A stretch of 36,213 nt of DNA from Syntrophaceae bacterium (GCA_013388675.1 JACAEW010000110.1:1-36213), one strand, 5' to 3'. Shown: positions 16,286-25,360, numbered from the stretch's first letter. Program-made: numbers and translations. The notes: generated by a model from the sequence alone, not told the origin.

Positions 16286-16896
16286 ACGGGTTCCTCGGGT
16301 ATTTTGCCCATGAAATTTTGGTACTGTTCAGGAGTGTCGAGGTCGTGGATAATGGATTCGCTTTCCAATTCAACCAGAAAGACTTCCTGCGGGACCCTTT
16401 CCAGTACCTCCCGGAATCCCCGATCCCCTTCGATTCGGAATGCTTCGCATCGATGCTTCACGCTGAAGAGGGCCGGGTGGCCCCTCCTTCCCTTGTAAGC
16501 GGGGAGGAAAATCGTTTTTCCGGGAAAGCGGTTCCGGAACTCCCGGATGAGGGAGTTGTAAACCCTCGGCTCGATCCCGGGCTGGTCCGCCAATACGATG
16601 AAAAAAGCTTCGGATCGGTCGTCAAGAGCCTGCAAACCCCTTTGGATGGAGGTAATCATTCCCTTCGGGTAATCAGGGTTTAAAACCACTTTGAGCCGGG
16701 AGGTATCGATCGTTTCCCGAATCCTCTCGGCCTCGTGGCCCAGCACAAGGATGACTTCATCCACCTCCGTTTTATGAATTCCATCCAGGATGTGCTGCAG
16801 AAGGGGTTTTCCGCCCACGTCGAGCAGTTGCTTGGTCCTGCCCATTCGCTTGGATTCACCGGCAGCGAGAACGATGGCCGAAAAAAACATGTTCAT
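16282..16896 (-). CDS. mocA: Molybdenum cofactor cytidylyltransferase-like protein (MocA)
   Basis: 204-residue nucleotidyltransferase of the MobA/MocA group. The NTP-binding signature is LAAGESKRMGRTKQLL at the N-terminus, with the metal-binding ADQPGI in the middle and GHPALFS later, all as in MocA, which adds CMP to molybdopterin for xanthine-dehydrogenase-type enzymes. The start ATG overlaps the xdhC stop (ATGA) and the end overlaps the yqeC TTG by 4 nt. Partnership with XdhC rather than MoaA/MobB favours MocA over MobA. Confidence 0.86.
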   Translation of the reverse strand: MNMFFSAIVLAAGESKRMGRTKQLLDVGGKPLLQHILDGIHKTEVDEVILVLGHEAERIRETIDTSRLKVVLNPDYPKGMITSIQRGLQALDDRSEAFFIVLADQPGIEPRVYNSLIREFRNRFPGKTIFLPAYKGRRGHPALFSVKHRCEAFRIEGDRGFREVLERVPQEVFLVELESESIIHDLDTPEQYQNFMGKIPEEPV

Positions 16897-17753
16897 TCTT
16901 TCAAATCGGGTAGATCGAACTCTTTCCGCGGCTTGCTTGCCTTCTCCGATTCAGGCAGACAGGAATATGCCTTTCCCTTCCCGGTCTTTCTTCTCTTCTG
17001 GATCATCTCGGCCACAATGGCCACGGCAATCTCCTCCGGAGTAAGAGCGCCGATGTCCAGCCCGATGGGGGCATGAACAGCCTCCAATTTTTCCCGGGAA
17101 ATTCCTTTGGCCACCAGGCTTTCATAAACCGTCTGAATCTTCCTTCGGCTGCCGATCATCCCGATGTAGCGGGCCTTTGTTCCCACGGCCCATTCTAAGA
17201 CTTCCTGGTCGTAGGCATGTCCGCGGGTGACGATGACCACGTAGCTGGACGGATTGACCTTTAATTTCGGAAAGGCAAGGAAAAATTCCTCGGCCAGAAC
17301 CTCATTCGCCTCGGGGAATCTCTCCGGGTTGGCAAACTGGGGGCGATCGTCGATGACCGAGACCTCGAATCCCACCATCTTGGCCATCTTAACCACGAAA
17401 AGAGAGATATGCCCTCCTCCGAAGACAAAGACCCGTTCCGCGGGAAGAATCGGTTCGATGTAGATATCCATGACCCCTCCGCAGATCATTCCGCCTTCTT
17501 CGGCTTGCTTTCCGGTCAGGTCAAAATGGATGGTTCGCGGCTTCTGTTCCTTGATAATATTCATGGCCGCTTGCCAAACCTCGGCTTCCAGACAGCCTCC
17601 CCCGATGGTCCCCAGGAGGGTCCCGTCTTCGCGGATGAGCATCTTGGCTCCCACCTCGCGCGGGGTCGAACCCTTGGTTCCTATGATCGTCGCCAGAGCC
17701 CCCTTTTTCCCCTCCGATTTCAGTTTTTGGACCTCATCGAATAGGTCCCCCAT
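16893..17753 (-). CDS. xdhC: XdhC/CoxI-family molybdenum hydroxylase maturation protein
   Basis: Start set at ATG 17753 because GGAGGC lies 7 nt upstream; the track start at 17792 has none. This gives 286 residues. The N-terminal XdhC_CoxI domain shows KGSTPREVGAKMLI and GTIGGGCLEAEVW. The C-terminal Rossmann part begins VFVFGGGHISLF and includes VIDDRPQFANPERFP. XdhC binds and inserts the sulfurated Mo cofactor into xanthine dehydrogenase-type enzymes. It is the first gene of an operon with mocA and yqeC (4-nt overlaps). The client hydroxylase itself is not in the window. Confidence 0.88.
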   Translation of the reverse strand: MGDLFDEVQKLKSEGKKGALATIIGTKGSTPREVGAKMLIREDGTLLGTIGGGCLEAEVWQAAMNIIKEQKPRTIHFDLTGKQAEEGGMICGGVMDIYIEPILPAERVFVFGGGHISLFVVKMAKMVGFEVSVIDDRPQFANPERFPEANEVLAEEFFLAFPKLKVNPSSYVVIVTRGHAYDQEVLEWAVGTKARYIGMIGSRRKIQTVYESLVAKGISREKLEAVHAPIGLDIGALTPEEIAVAIVAEMIQKRRKTGKGKAYSCLPESEKASKPRKEFDLPDLKE

Positions 17754-18148
17754 GGCAAGCCTCCAGAATAATATTCTAATCCCCATCTTCACGGTCCGTG
17801 GAAAAACACGGGCCTCTCATCACTTCCCAGCGCCGATAAGCCGTATCTTGAAATCCATTGTTGGGCTTTGTTCGAAAAGTACATGATCAATGAATTTTAG
17901 GGAATCCTTCGTCAATGGCCAAAGTCTCGCCCCGCAGCCGGGATTTTCCTTAAGATCCCGGTCCTGCCGGAAATCCCCCCTGCCCCCCTTTTATCAAAGG
18001 GGGGGTGGGGGGGGATTTCAGAGAGGCGTTGACCAAACAAGATTTCTTGCCCCATTTCAGGCTTTCTTTTTTTGAACGCCCGGGCGATGAATCAAGTACT
18101 TTTCGAACAAAACCCTTTATTCACAATACCGTCCCCGAATCCCTCTCT
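17754..18148. other. Intergenic region with palindromic repeat
   Basis: 395 nt between xdhC and the histidine kinase end. It contains the family B hairpin at 17970-18019. No credible gene; the + ORF from 18005 is antisense to the kinase. Confidence 0.65.
17970..18019. repeat. Palindromic repeat, family B
   Basis: GAAATCCCCCC and CCCCCCTTTT face AAAGGGGGGG and GGGGGGGATTTC. A near-perfect long hairpin downstream of the kinase gene on the - strand; it might also work as a transcription-end structure. Confidence 0.75.
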
Positions 18149-20326
18149 TCACCCTTTACCCCCCTTACCCTGCCCTCTGTCGTTCACAGGCCCCACCGGG
18201 CCGAAGCAGCCCATGACCGCTTTGGGGTAGGGCAGGTTCAGGGTGAAGGTCGTTCCTTCCCCGTTGTTGCTCGTCACCGCGATGGTTCCTCCATGGTTCT
18301 TCACCACCGAGTGGACGATGGAAAGCCCCAGGCCCGTTCCCCCCTCCTTGGTGGTGAAAAAAGGGTCGAATATTTTGTTTTCCATTCCGGGAGGGATTCC
18401 TCCCCCCGTGTCGCTCAGGCGGATGGTCACGTCCCGGTCCTCGTTCTGGCTCAGGGAAATCCGCAGCGTCCCCCCTCCGGGCATCGCCTCCAGGGCGTTC
18501 ATCTCCAGGTTCACGACGGCCTCCCGGACCTGCTCCGGGTCCACGCGAATGAGGACCTTCCCTTCCGGGTACTCTTTCCGGACTTCGACTCGCTGCTTGC
18601 GCGCGGGGATGGAGATCCAGTCCAGGGTCCGGTCCAGGACCTCTTTCAGGTCCACCTCCTGGAAGGCGGGCGGTTTGGGTTTGGCGAATTCGAGGAAGTT
18701 GGTGAGCATGCGGTTGATCCGCTCCGACTCCTCGCCGATGAACTGGATCATTTCCGACTGGACCGGCTGGGCCACCCCTTTTTTGAGCGTCTACGCCGAA
18801 CCCAGGATGATTCCCAGGGGATTGCGGATCCCATGGACGAAGGAGGCCGCCATCTCCCCCAGGGCCGCCAACTTCTCCGACTGCATTACCTGCCAGTCTT
18901 TCTTCTTCAGGTCCTGGTAGAGTCGCGCCCTGGAGATGGCCATGGCCACGGCCGGAGCCAGGGCCTCCAGGGCTTCGATCTCCATGATGGTGAAGTTCTT
19001 TTCGCCTTTCTTGTCCCCCAAAAGGATGAATCCCAGGAGCCCCTCCTCCCATTCCAGCGGAAGCACGAGGGAAAGGCGGGCTTCGTTCATCTCCTGGACT
19101 TCGGGCTGGAGGGCGCGTATATTCTTGACCATTTCCAGTTCCACCGCCCTCTCGGACTTTTTCAGGTAGGCAATGAAAGGGCTATCCACCGGGAAGGAGC
19201 GCTCCCGGGGAAGCCCTTTGTGGCTGAAGAGCCGGTAACAGTTGGATTCGCTCTCCAGGATCCAGATTCCCACCCGGTCGAGGAGCAGGGCCTGGGAAAT
19301 GAAGTTCACGGTCGCCCCGAGCAAAGTCTGAAGGTCAAGAATATTGAGAAGCGTGCGGGTGAACTCGAAGAATTTCAGGCGGAAGAGATACCTTTCCCGG
19401 TAGAAGAACCGGTCGATGAACTCCTCCACCTTCCTCTCCAGCGGCCGCAGGAGGAAGACCAGCACCAGCACCATTGTGGCTTCCACTAGAAGGGACGTGG
19501 TCTCCAGCTTCCTCGCCACGATGTCGCATACGTTCTTGACGAAGAGGATGTAAATGACCAAAACCAGCCCGGAGAGGAGCGAATACAGGATCCCGCCCCG
19601 GATGATGAAATGGATGTCCACCAGGCGGTATTTCACGATCGCCAGGGCGAAAAAGAAGCTGATGAGGAGTGAGTACAGGCTGGCCACGAAGAAGAAGGAA
19701 TAGCCCAGGTGGAAGAGATAGTTCATCACGTGCAGGATAAGCCCGATGACGAACATGGAGATGATCCCCACCAGGATATAGAGGATCTGCAGCCGCTGGC
19801 GGGCGATCTTCGTTTGGCGGTAGGAAAGGATGAAATTCACCACCCCCCAGGCGAAGTACCCCAGCCCGATCAGGGCCAGGATCAGGGCCAGAAGCTGGGA
19901 CTCCAGGCGCCCGTGGAAGGTGAAGACGTAATAAAAGATGGACCCGATCTGCACCACCCGCCCGATGTCCACCTCCAGCAGAAGGATGAAGGGCACCAGC
20001 AGCGCCACGGGGCCCGCATACAGGACAAGGCTGCGCCGGCCGTCGAAGAACCGGGTCAGCTTCTGGGGAAAGACATAGGAAAAATGGAGGAAAAAAACGG
20101 GGAAGAGAAAGACCCCGATGAATATGACCTTGACCCCCACCAGGGCCACGGAATGGAGGTCGCTGTTGATCATGATCAGCTCGCCCGCGTTCCAGGCCAC
20201 GAAGGAAAGGATGAGCAGGGTGAAGACCCGGTTCACCACCCCTTTGGGATGGTCATAGAAGACAATCAGGCAGAGGGTGAGGTTGATGGCGAAGGCTAAC
20301 GCTGCGGGGATGGCATAGACGCTCAT
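18149..20326 (-). pseudogene. 7TM-GAF sensor histidine kinase interrupted by in-frame TAG
   Basis: One reading frame of 725 codons broken by a single TAG at 18791-18793. Part one (511 residues from ATG 20326) has about nine hydrophobic segments (1-300, a 7TM-type sensor region), a GAF domain (about 325-465) and the H box FVHGIRNPLG with His498. After the TAG the same frame continues through the rest of the HisKA helix pair and a full ATPase domain: NLEMNALEAM (N box), DTGGGIPPGM (G1) and TTKEGGTGLGLSI (F/G2). The break falls in GSA-TAG-TLKKG, where relatives usually have Glu or Gln, so one base change explains it. Without readthrough the kinase has its His but no ATPase. The downstream half could start at GTG 18775. 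No response regulator is adjacent. Confidence 0.87.
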
Positions 20327-20461
20327 AGACGGCGGCTCCTGGTTCCTTCTCTCCTTCCAGGCCTATATTCACGAGCGATCTACAAAATCGGTAATCCGTA
20401 TCAATTTAGTTATGTTATTTGAAAATCATACCCAGCCATCCCGAATAAGTTAGCCATCGCT

Positions 20462-20508
20462 GAAATCCCCCCCAACCCCCCTTTGCAAAGGGGGGCAGGG
20501 GGGATTTC
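20462..20508. repeat. Perfect-type hairpin repeat, family B
   Basis: GAAATCCCCCC, CCCCCCTTTGC and its complement GCAAAGGGGGG, then GGGGGGATTTC. The best-preserved copy of the family in the window. Confidence 0.8.
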
Positions 20509-20699
20509 TGGGGGATCGTTTGAGAGGGCAAAAGGTATCTTTTTCAAAAAGCCAAAGTGTTACGGCTATCCCAATATACCTTTTTCCGCGGATAAAAAAA
20601 AGAGGGAGCGGCTGAGGATGATCTGGGGTTGGGCAAGAAACCCAAATGGTTTAAAATTTGGCTTTTTGTAAGACTTTCGTGTTTTGAAAAGGTCGTCTC

Positions 20700-20810
20700 A
20701 GAAATCCCTCCCGGCCCCCCTTTTTCAAAGGGGAGGAGAGTTTTTGGTGGGATCCGAGTTGGCAGCTTCGGTTTTCCCCCTTGGGAAAAGGGGGAAAGAG
20801 GGAGATTTTC
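20700..20810. repeat. Palindromic repeat, family B (long variant)
   Basis: GAAATCCCTCCCGGCCCCCC and TTTTTCAAAGGGGAGG on the left; CCCCCTTGGGAAAAGGGGG and GAGGGAGATTTTC on the right. Confidence 0.65.
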
Positions 20811-20811
20811 A

Positions 20812-20841
20812 CTCCGCATTCCGAATTCCGCATTCCGCATT
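20812..20841. repeat. Family C repeat at the livF 3' end
   Basis: CTCCGCATTCCGAATTCCGC units; the last base overlaps the TGA stop of livF (- strand). The same type of repeat ends the fabD-like gene at 10664. Confidence 0.55.
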
Positions 20842-21560
20842 CATGCCTTCGCTTCCCCCAGATAGGCCGAGCGAACCATTTCATTTTTCCGCAGGCTCTC
20901 GGCGGCATCGCTGAGAAGGATCGTCCCGGTCTGGAGGACATAGCCCCGGTCGGCCACCTGCAGGGCCATGCGGGCGTTCTGTTCCACCAGGAGGATGGTC
21001 GTCCCGGTTTCATGAAGTTGCCGGATGGTATCGAAGATGCTGTCCACCAGGACCGGCGCCAGGCCCATGGAGGGTTCGTCCAGCAGGAGGACCCGGGGGT
21101 TGGACATGAGCGCCCGGCCGGTGGCCAGCATCTGCTGCTCCCCTCCGCTCAGGGTGCCGGCCACCTGGCGGCTTCGCTCTTCCAGCCGGGGAAACAGGGA
21201 AAAGACTCTTTGCAGGTTCGCGGCGACGACCTTGGGGTTGTTGACGGAAAACGCGCCCATCTCCAAGTTCTATAACACCGTGAGGCGGCCGAAAATTCTC
21301 CGCCCTTCGGGGACCTGGACAACCCCTTTTTCGACGATTTCGTGGGGAGGGTACTTCGTCAGCTCCTCTCCCTCGAAGCGGATGGATCCCTGCCGCGGCC
21401 GCAGCAAACCGCTGATGGTTTTCAGGGTCGTGCTCTTGCCCGCCCCGTTGCCCCCGATCAGGGTAACGACCTCTCCCTTCTCGACAACCAGGGAGACGTT
21501 CTTCAGTGCATGAATGTGCCCGTAATAGGCATGGACGTTTTCAACCGAAAGAATGGGCAT
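20841..21560 (-). pseudogene. livF: livF (ABC ATPase) interrupted by in-frame TAG
   Basis: One frame of 239 residues, normal for LivF, with a TAG at 21270-21272 (codon 97). Before it: Walker A GGNGAGKSTT and the Q-loop region VVQVPEGRRIFGRLTVL. After it, in the same frame: NLEMGAF, the signature LSGGEQQM, Walker B VLLLDEPSMGLAP and LLVEQNARMAL. The expected family text is LTVLENLEMGAF, so TAG replaces GAG (Glu). Unless it is read through or a base-call error, ATP binding and signature parts are split and the transporter loses one ATPase. The ATG lies 8 nt after the livG stop. A second, intact LivF is at 1863. Confidence 0.9.
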
Positions 21561-21568
21561 ATGGATGC

Positions 21569-22366
21569 CTAGTGAGAGGCGCCCCCCTTCCCCAGGTAGG
21601 CTTCGATGACCACCGGGTTATTCCGGATTTCATCGGGCGTGCCTTCGGCGATTTTCTTCCCGTAATCCAGCACGGTCACGGTTTCCGAAATGCCCATCAC
21701 CACCCGCATCTGGTGTTCGATCAGCAAAATGGTAATGCCCAGTTCATCCCGCAGGTGGCGGATAAAATCCATCATCTCCTGGGTCTCCCGGGGGTTCATG
21801 CCCGCCGTGGGCTCATCCAGGAGGAGGAGTTTCGGCCGGGTGGCCAGGGCCCGGGCGATTTCCAGCCTTCGCTGGTCCCCGTAGGGGAGGTTCTTGGCCA
21901 GGAAGTCCCCCTTTCCGGCCAGGTTGACGAAACGGAGGATTTTCCGCGCCTCCTCGGCCGCCTCCTTCTCCTCCCTTCGGGTCCCCGGAGTCCCCGCCAC
22001 AATGCCGAAAAAACCCGCTTTGAGGTGGCCGTGGAGCCCGACCAGGATGTTTTCCATCGCCGTGAGGTTGGGAAAGAGGCGGATATTCTGGTAAGTGCGG
22101 GTAATGCCCAGGCGGACAATCTGATCGGGAAGAAGCCCGATCAGCAGATGGTTGTCGAAAAAGATCTCCCCCTCTTCGGCTTTGTAGAAACCAGTTACAC
22201 AGTTGAAGAAGGTGGTTTTTCCCGCTCCGTTGGGGCCGATGATGCTGTGGATGCTCCTTTCCTTGACCTCTAAATCCAGTTCCTGGACGGCGACCAGGCC
22301 GCCGAACTTCTTGGTGGCCTTCCGGGAGGTCAGAATGGAATGATTTTTTTCTATTCCCGCGGCCAT
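21569..22366 (-). CDS. livG: Liv-type ABC transporter ATP-binding protein, LivG
   Basis: 265 residues from ATG 22366 (MAAGIEKN). The longer track start at 22519 lies inside livM and adds a glycine/arginine-rich stretch foreign to the family. Walker A is GPNGAGKTT, the signature is LPYGDQRRLEIARAL as in LivG proteins, Walker B is LLLLDEPTAGMNP, and the switch region is LIEHQMRVVM. It pairs with LivF as the second ATPase of the importer. It starts 35 nt after the livM stop and ends in TAG, 8 nt before livF. Confidence 0.92.
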   Translation of the reverse strand: MAAGIEKNHSILTSRKATKKFGGLVAVQELDLEVKERSIHSIIGPNGAGKTTFFNCVTGFYKAEEGEIFFDNHLLIGLLPDQIVRLGITRTYQNIRLFPNLTAMENILVGLHGHLKAGFFGIVAGTPGTRREEKEAAEEARKILRFVNLAGKGDFLAKNLPYGDQRRLEIARALATRPKLLLLDEPTAGMNPRETQEMMDFIRHLRDELGITILLIEHQMRVVMGISETVTVLDYGKKIAEGTPDEIRNNPVVIEAYLGKGGASH

Positions 22367-22401
22367 ACTTTTTTCCCCGGGTGTCCATCGGACGAGCCCG
22401 T

Positions 22402-24123
22402 TCAAATAGATACCTTCCCTTTCCCCCGGTTTCCCGCTTCCGCCCCGGAGGGGGAGTCCGGCGGTATGTCCGTCGGTTCTTCCTCGTGCAGTTCCCGTCG
22501 CCGCACCGCCTCCGGCCACAGGCCCTCCGGCCGAAGAAGCATCATCGCTACCAGGGCCGCTCCGTAAACCAGAAGCCGGTACTCGGCGAACTCCCGCAGG
22601 AGTTCAGGCAGGCCCACCAAGGCTACTGCGCCCACGATGACCCCGGGGATGCTCCCCATGCCACCCACGATGATCACGCAAAGGATATTGATGGAAATCA
22701 TGACATTGAAGCTATGGGGATAGATCGAGCCGAGCTTGCTGGCAAAGATGGCCCCGCTCAGAGCGGAAAAGCCGGCCCCCGTGGCAAAGGACAGCAACTT
22801 GGTGGCCACGAGGTTGATCCCCATGGCCTGGGCCACATCTTCGTCCTCCCGAACAGCCATCCAGGCCCGCCCCAGGCGGGAATCCCGCAGCCGCCAGGAG
22901 ATGAACCCGACCAAAAGACAGCCCGCGAGAATCAGGTAATAGAGCTGCTGGGGGGTCCCGAATTCGATCGCCCCCAGGGAGGCCTTGGGAATCTTGCCCA
23001 CCCCCTGAGCCCCTCCCAGCCAGGGCCGTAAAAAATCCGATAGAACGAGAATCCGGATGATCTCTCCGAAGCCCAAGGTGGCGATGGCCAGGTAATCGCC
23101 CCGCATCTTGAGCACCGGGATTCCCAGGAGCACCCCGAAAATGACCCCCAGCAGGATGGCGAAGGGGAGGGCCTCCCAGAAGGAAAGCTGGAAGAACCCC
23201 AGTTCAGGGGAAGTCAGAATCGCCACCGTGTAAGAGCCGATGGCGAAAAAGGCCACGTACCCCAGGTCCAGGAGGCCGGCGTAGCCCACGACGATGTTCA
23301 GCCCCAGGCCGAGGAGGACGTAGAGCCCCACGATGGTCAAGACCTCGCTCAGGAACAGGCCCAGGACCTGGGGAAGCACGAAAAGAAGCACGGCCAGGAG
23401 CGCCCATCCCGCCAGGCGAAGGGACCGCTGCTTGGCCGGGGAGGTTTGCCGGAAGGCCGTTCGCAGGGCTTCTCCCTTCCTGGCCCAGAGGTACATGATG
23501 AGGGCAATCCCCGCAAACAAGGAGGCCGCCCCCCAATGCGTCAGCCCGTTTGCCGCATAAAGCCAATCGTTCAGGGCCGATAAGGGTCCCCAGAGGGCGA
23601 ATGTAGGGCGGAGCAGGTCCTGTAGGACGCCTACGGCGACGGTACAAGCCAGGGAGGTTCCCAGGACCCGTCGAGCCAAGGGAGGGGACAGAAAAAAAAG
23701 GCCGGCCAGGAGGCCGCCCAAAGCCCCGCATAAAAGGAGGGGAAAGGGACCTCCTTCGACCCCCATATCCAGGGTGAGCATGCGGTACAGGGCGGGGGAG
23801 GCGTTGATGAAAATCTTACGGAGGTTGACCAGGTTCCCCAGAGTGACCAAAAGAGACAGGACTCCCGCCGCCACGAGCCCCGCCAGAAGGCTGTTTAGAA
23901 GGGGGTACGTCGATTCCATCCGGGTGGCGCGCCGCGTCGCCGAGTAGCCGCCAAACACGGGGACCAGAAGAAAGAGGGCATGGCCCATGGAGAGGACCTC
24001 GCTGATCACGCCCCGTTGGCTGAAGGCCTCCACCATTCCGATCAGGGCCAGAAGAACCCCCACGGCGCCGAAGATCAGGCCCATCCGGATGCCATTCTCC
24101 CAAAGGCTAGGACCTTGCTTCAT
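22402..24123 (-). CDS. livM: Liv-type ABC transporter permease LivM with long N-terminal membrane extension
   Basis: 573 residues, against about 320-425 in typical LivM. The conserved permease core (about 255-550) has the LivM patterns GLGLNIVVGYAGLLDLGYVAFFAIGSY near its start and ATLGFGEIIRIL and GGMGSIPGVIVGA further on. The first 230 or so residues are an additional, mostly hydrophobic region with perhaps six membrane spans (for example GLIFGAVGVLLALIGM) that I do not recognise. AAAAGGAATCGG precedes the ATG, 27 nt after the livH stop. It forms the transmembrane channel with LivH. The extension could tune assembly or recognition, but nothing in the sequence shows which. Confidence 0.9.
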   Translation of the reverse strand: MKQGPSLWENGIRMGLIFGAVGVLLALIGMVEAFSQRGVISEVLSMGHALFLLVPVFGGYSATRRATRMESTYPLLNSLLAGLVAAGVLSLLVTLGNLVNLRKIFINASPALYRMLTLDMGVEGGPFPLLLCGALGGLLAGLFFLSPPLARRVLGTSLACTVAVGVLQDLLRPTFALWGPLSALNDWLYAANGLTHWGAASLFAGIALIMYLWARKGEALRTAFRQTSPAKQRSLRLAGWALLAVLLFVLPQVLGLFLSEVLTIVGLYVLLGLGLNIVVGYAGLLDLGYVAFFAIGSYTVAILTSPELGFFQLSFWEALPFAILLGVIFGVLLGIPVLKMRGDYLAIATLGFGEIIRILVLSDFLRPWLGGAQGVGKIPKASLGAIEFGTPQQLYYLILAGCLLVGFISWRLRDSRLGRAWMAVREDEDVAQAMGINLVATKLLSFATGAGFSALSGAIFASKLGSIYPHSFNVMISINILCVIIVGGMGSIPGVIVGAVALVGLPELLREFAEYRLLVYGAALVAMMLLRPEGLWPEAVRRRELHEEEPTDIPPDSPSGAEAGNRGKGKVSI

Positions 24124-24150
24124 CCGATTCCTTTTCGGGTGTTTTCCCGC

Positions 24151-25218
24151 TCAGGCCTTTTTGACGGCCAGCCGTTCCCCCAAGAGACCGGTCGGCCTGA
24201 AGATCAAAACCAATACGAGCATGGTGAAGGCAATGGCATCCTTCAGTTGATACGGGGCCACAATGCCGAGGCCATCCAGGAACAGGCTGGGGCCCACCGA
24301 TTCGATCAAGCCCAGGAAGATCCCCCCCAGCATGGCCCCGGGGATATTGCCGATTCCCCCCAGCACCGCGGCGGTGAAGGCTTTGATACCCGGGATGAAA
24401 CCCATAAAGAAATGAACCTGCTTGAACATGAGCGCGTAGAGGACTCCCGCCGCTCCGGCCGAAATCCCGCCGATCACGAAGGTGGTCACGATCATCCGGT
24501 CGATGCTGATTCCCATGAGCGAGGCGGCCTCCTTGTCCTCCGATACCGCCCGAATGGCCTTTCCCATCTTGCTTTTCTGGACGAAGCCGTAAAGGGCGGC
24601 CATCATGACGGCCGCGGAGATGATCACGACGGCCTGAAATTTCAGGATCCGGAAGTCCCCGAACGTCCATTGCCCTTCAAGGATTTTCACGACCGGGTAG
24701 GCCTGGAACCCCGAGCCGTAAAGCCCCCGGAAGGTGTACTGGAGAAAGAAAGAGGCGCCGATGGCGGTAATCAGGGGAACCAATCGCGGGGCATTCCGCA
24801 GGGGGCGGTAGGCGATCCGCTCCAGGAGGACCGCGACCAGGGTGGAAGTGGCCATGGAAACCAGGAAAATGGCCGCCAGGCACAGGATCGGATGTTGATC
24901 CAAAAGGCCGGAGGAGTAAAAGGCCGCGGCCACAAAATACGCCGTGTAGGGACCGCTCATGAAGACTTCGCTGTGGGCGAAGTTGATCATCCGCAAAATC
25001 CCGTAAACCATGGTGTAGCCCATGGCGATCAGGGCGTAGATGCTCCCCTGGGCCAGGCCGAAGACCAGGAAATCGAACCAGTGATGGGCGCTGTACCGGC
25101 CGGCCCCCAGGGTTGCGGCCGACCCCCAGAGGATGAGCAGGAGAATGCTCCCCCCGATCAGCCACATGAGGACATCGGTCGGGTTAATTCTTTCTTTCCA
25201 TTGCTGCCGCATGAACAT
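24151..25218 (-). CDS. livH: Liv-type ABC transporter permease LivH
   Basis: 355-residue polytopic permease; the E. coli protein has 308. The signature LAQGSIYALIAMGYTMVYGI follows the first segment, then RMINFAHSEVFM, and AAVLGGIGNIPGAMLGGI near the C-terminus, all diagnostic for LivH. About 40 extra N-terminal residues hold one more hydrophobic segment. Two close ATGs (25218, 25212) are possible starts. It is separated from livK by about 245 nt containing a strong hairpin and a repeat, while livH-M-G-F are tightly packed. Confidence 0.92.
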   Translation of the reverse strand: MFMRQQWKERINPTDVLMWLIGGSILLLILWGSAATLGAGRYSAHHWFDFLVFGLAQGSIYALIAMGYTMVYGILRMINFAHSEVFMSGPYTAYFVAAAFYSSGLLDQHPILCLAAIFLVSMATSTLVAVLLERIAYRPLRNAPRLVPLITAIGASFFLQYTFRGLYGSGFQAYPVVKILEGQWTFGDFRILKFQAVVIISAAVMMAALYGFVQKSKMGKAIRAVSEDKEAASLMGISIDRMIVTTFVIGGISAGAAGVLYALMFKQVHFFMGFIPGIKAFTAAVLGGIGNIPGAMLGGIFLGLIESVGPSLFLDGLGIVAPYQLKDAIAFTMLVLVLIFRPTGLLGERLAVKKA

Positions 25219-25252
25219 TTAGGATGGTCTCGCAAAAAAGCATCGATAGGCT

Positions 25253-25360
25253 CTCCCCCTGGACGGGGGGAGGATCCGGGTGGGGGCGATAGATGGAATG
25301 ATTTGAAAGGCCTATCAAGCCCCTTCCCCATAATCCCTTCCCCCAAGGGGAGGAAGGATT
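25253..25360. repeat. GC-rich hairpin repeats in the livK-livH spacer
   Basis: Two small hairpins, CTCCCCC/GGGGGGAG at 25253-25272 and CTTCCCC/GGGGAGGAAG near 25338, about 70 nt apart. A similar arrangement occurs near 30525-30630. Confidence 0.55.

Larger units (their letters stand above)
20327..20840. other. Repeat-rich intergenic region
   Basis: 514 nt between the histidine kinase and livF with no credible gene. It holds two family B elements (20462-20508, 20700-20810) and a family C repeat (20812-20841) that touches the livF stop codon. Confidence 0.7.

Noticed and set aside
18775-18800. Frameshift at the A run next to the kinase interruption
   Set aside because: The two halves are in the same frame (distance divisible by 3) and align without gap; only the TAG interrupts.
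18005-19489. 494-aa + strand ORF
   Set aside because: It is antisense to the histidine kinase; composition (His/Gly/Arg/Asp/Gln-rich) and lack of motifs mark a shadow of a GC-rich gene.
17970-20810. CRISPR array suggested by repeated C/G-rich blocks
   Set aside because: The blocks are palindromic, unevenly spaced and of different lengths, without regular spacers or cas genes.
18791-21272. Genome-wide TAG reassignment or pyrrolysine coding
   Set aside because: TAG ends 11 of the 30 genes here, neither protein is a methylamine methyltransferase, and no pyl genes are visible. Site-specific suppression is left open in the findings.
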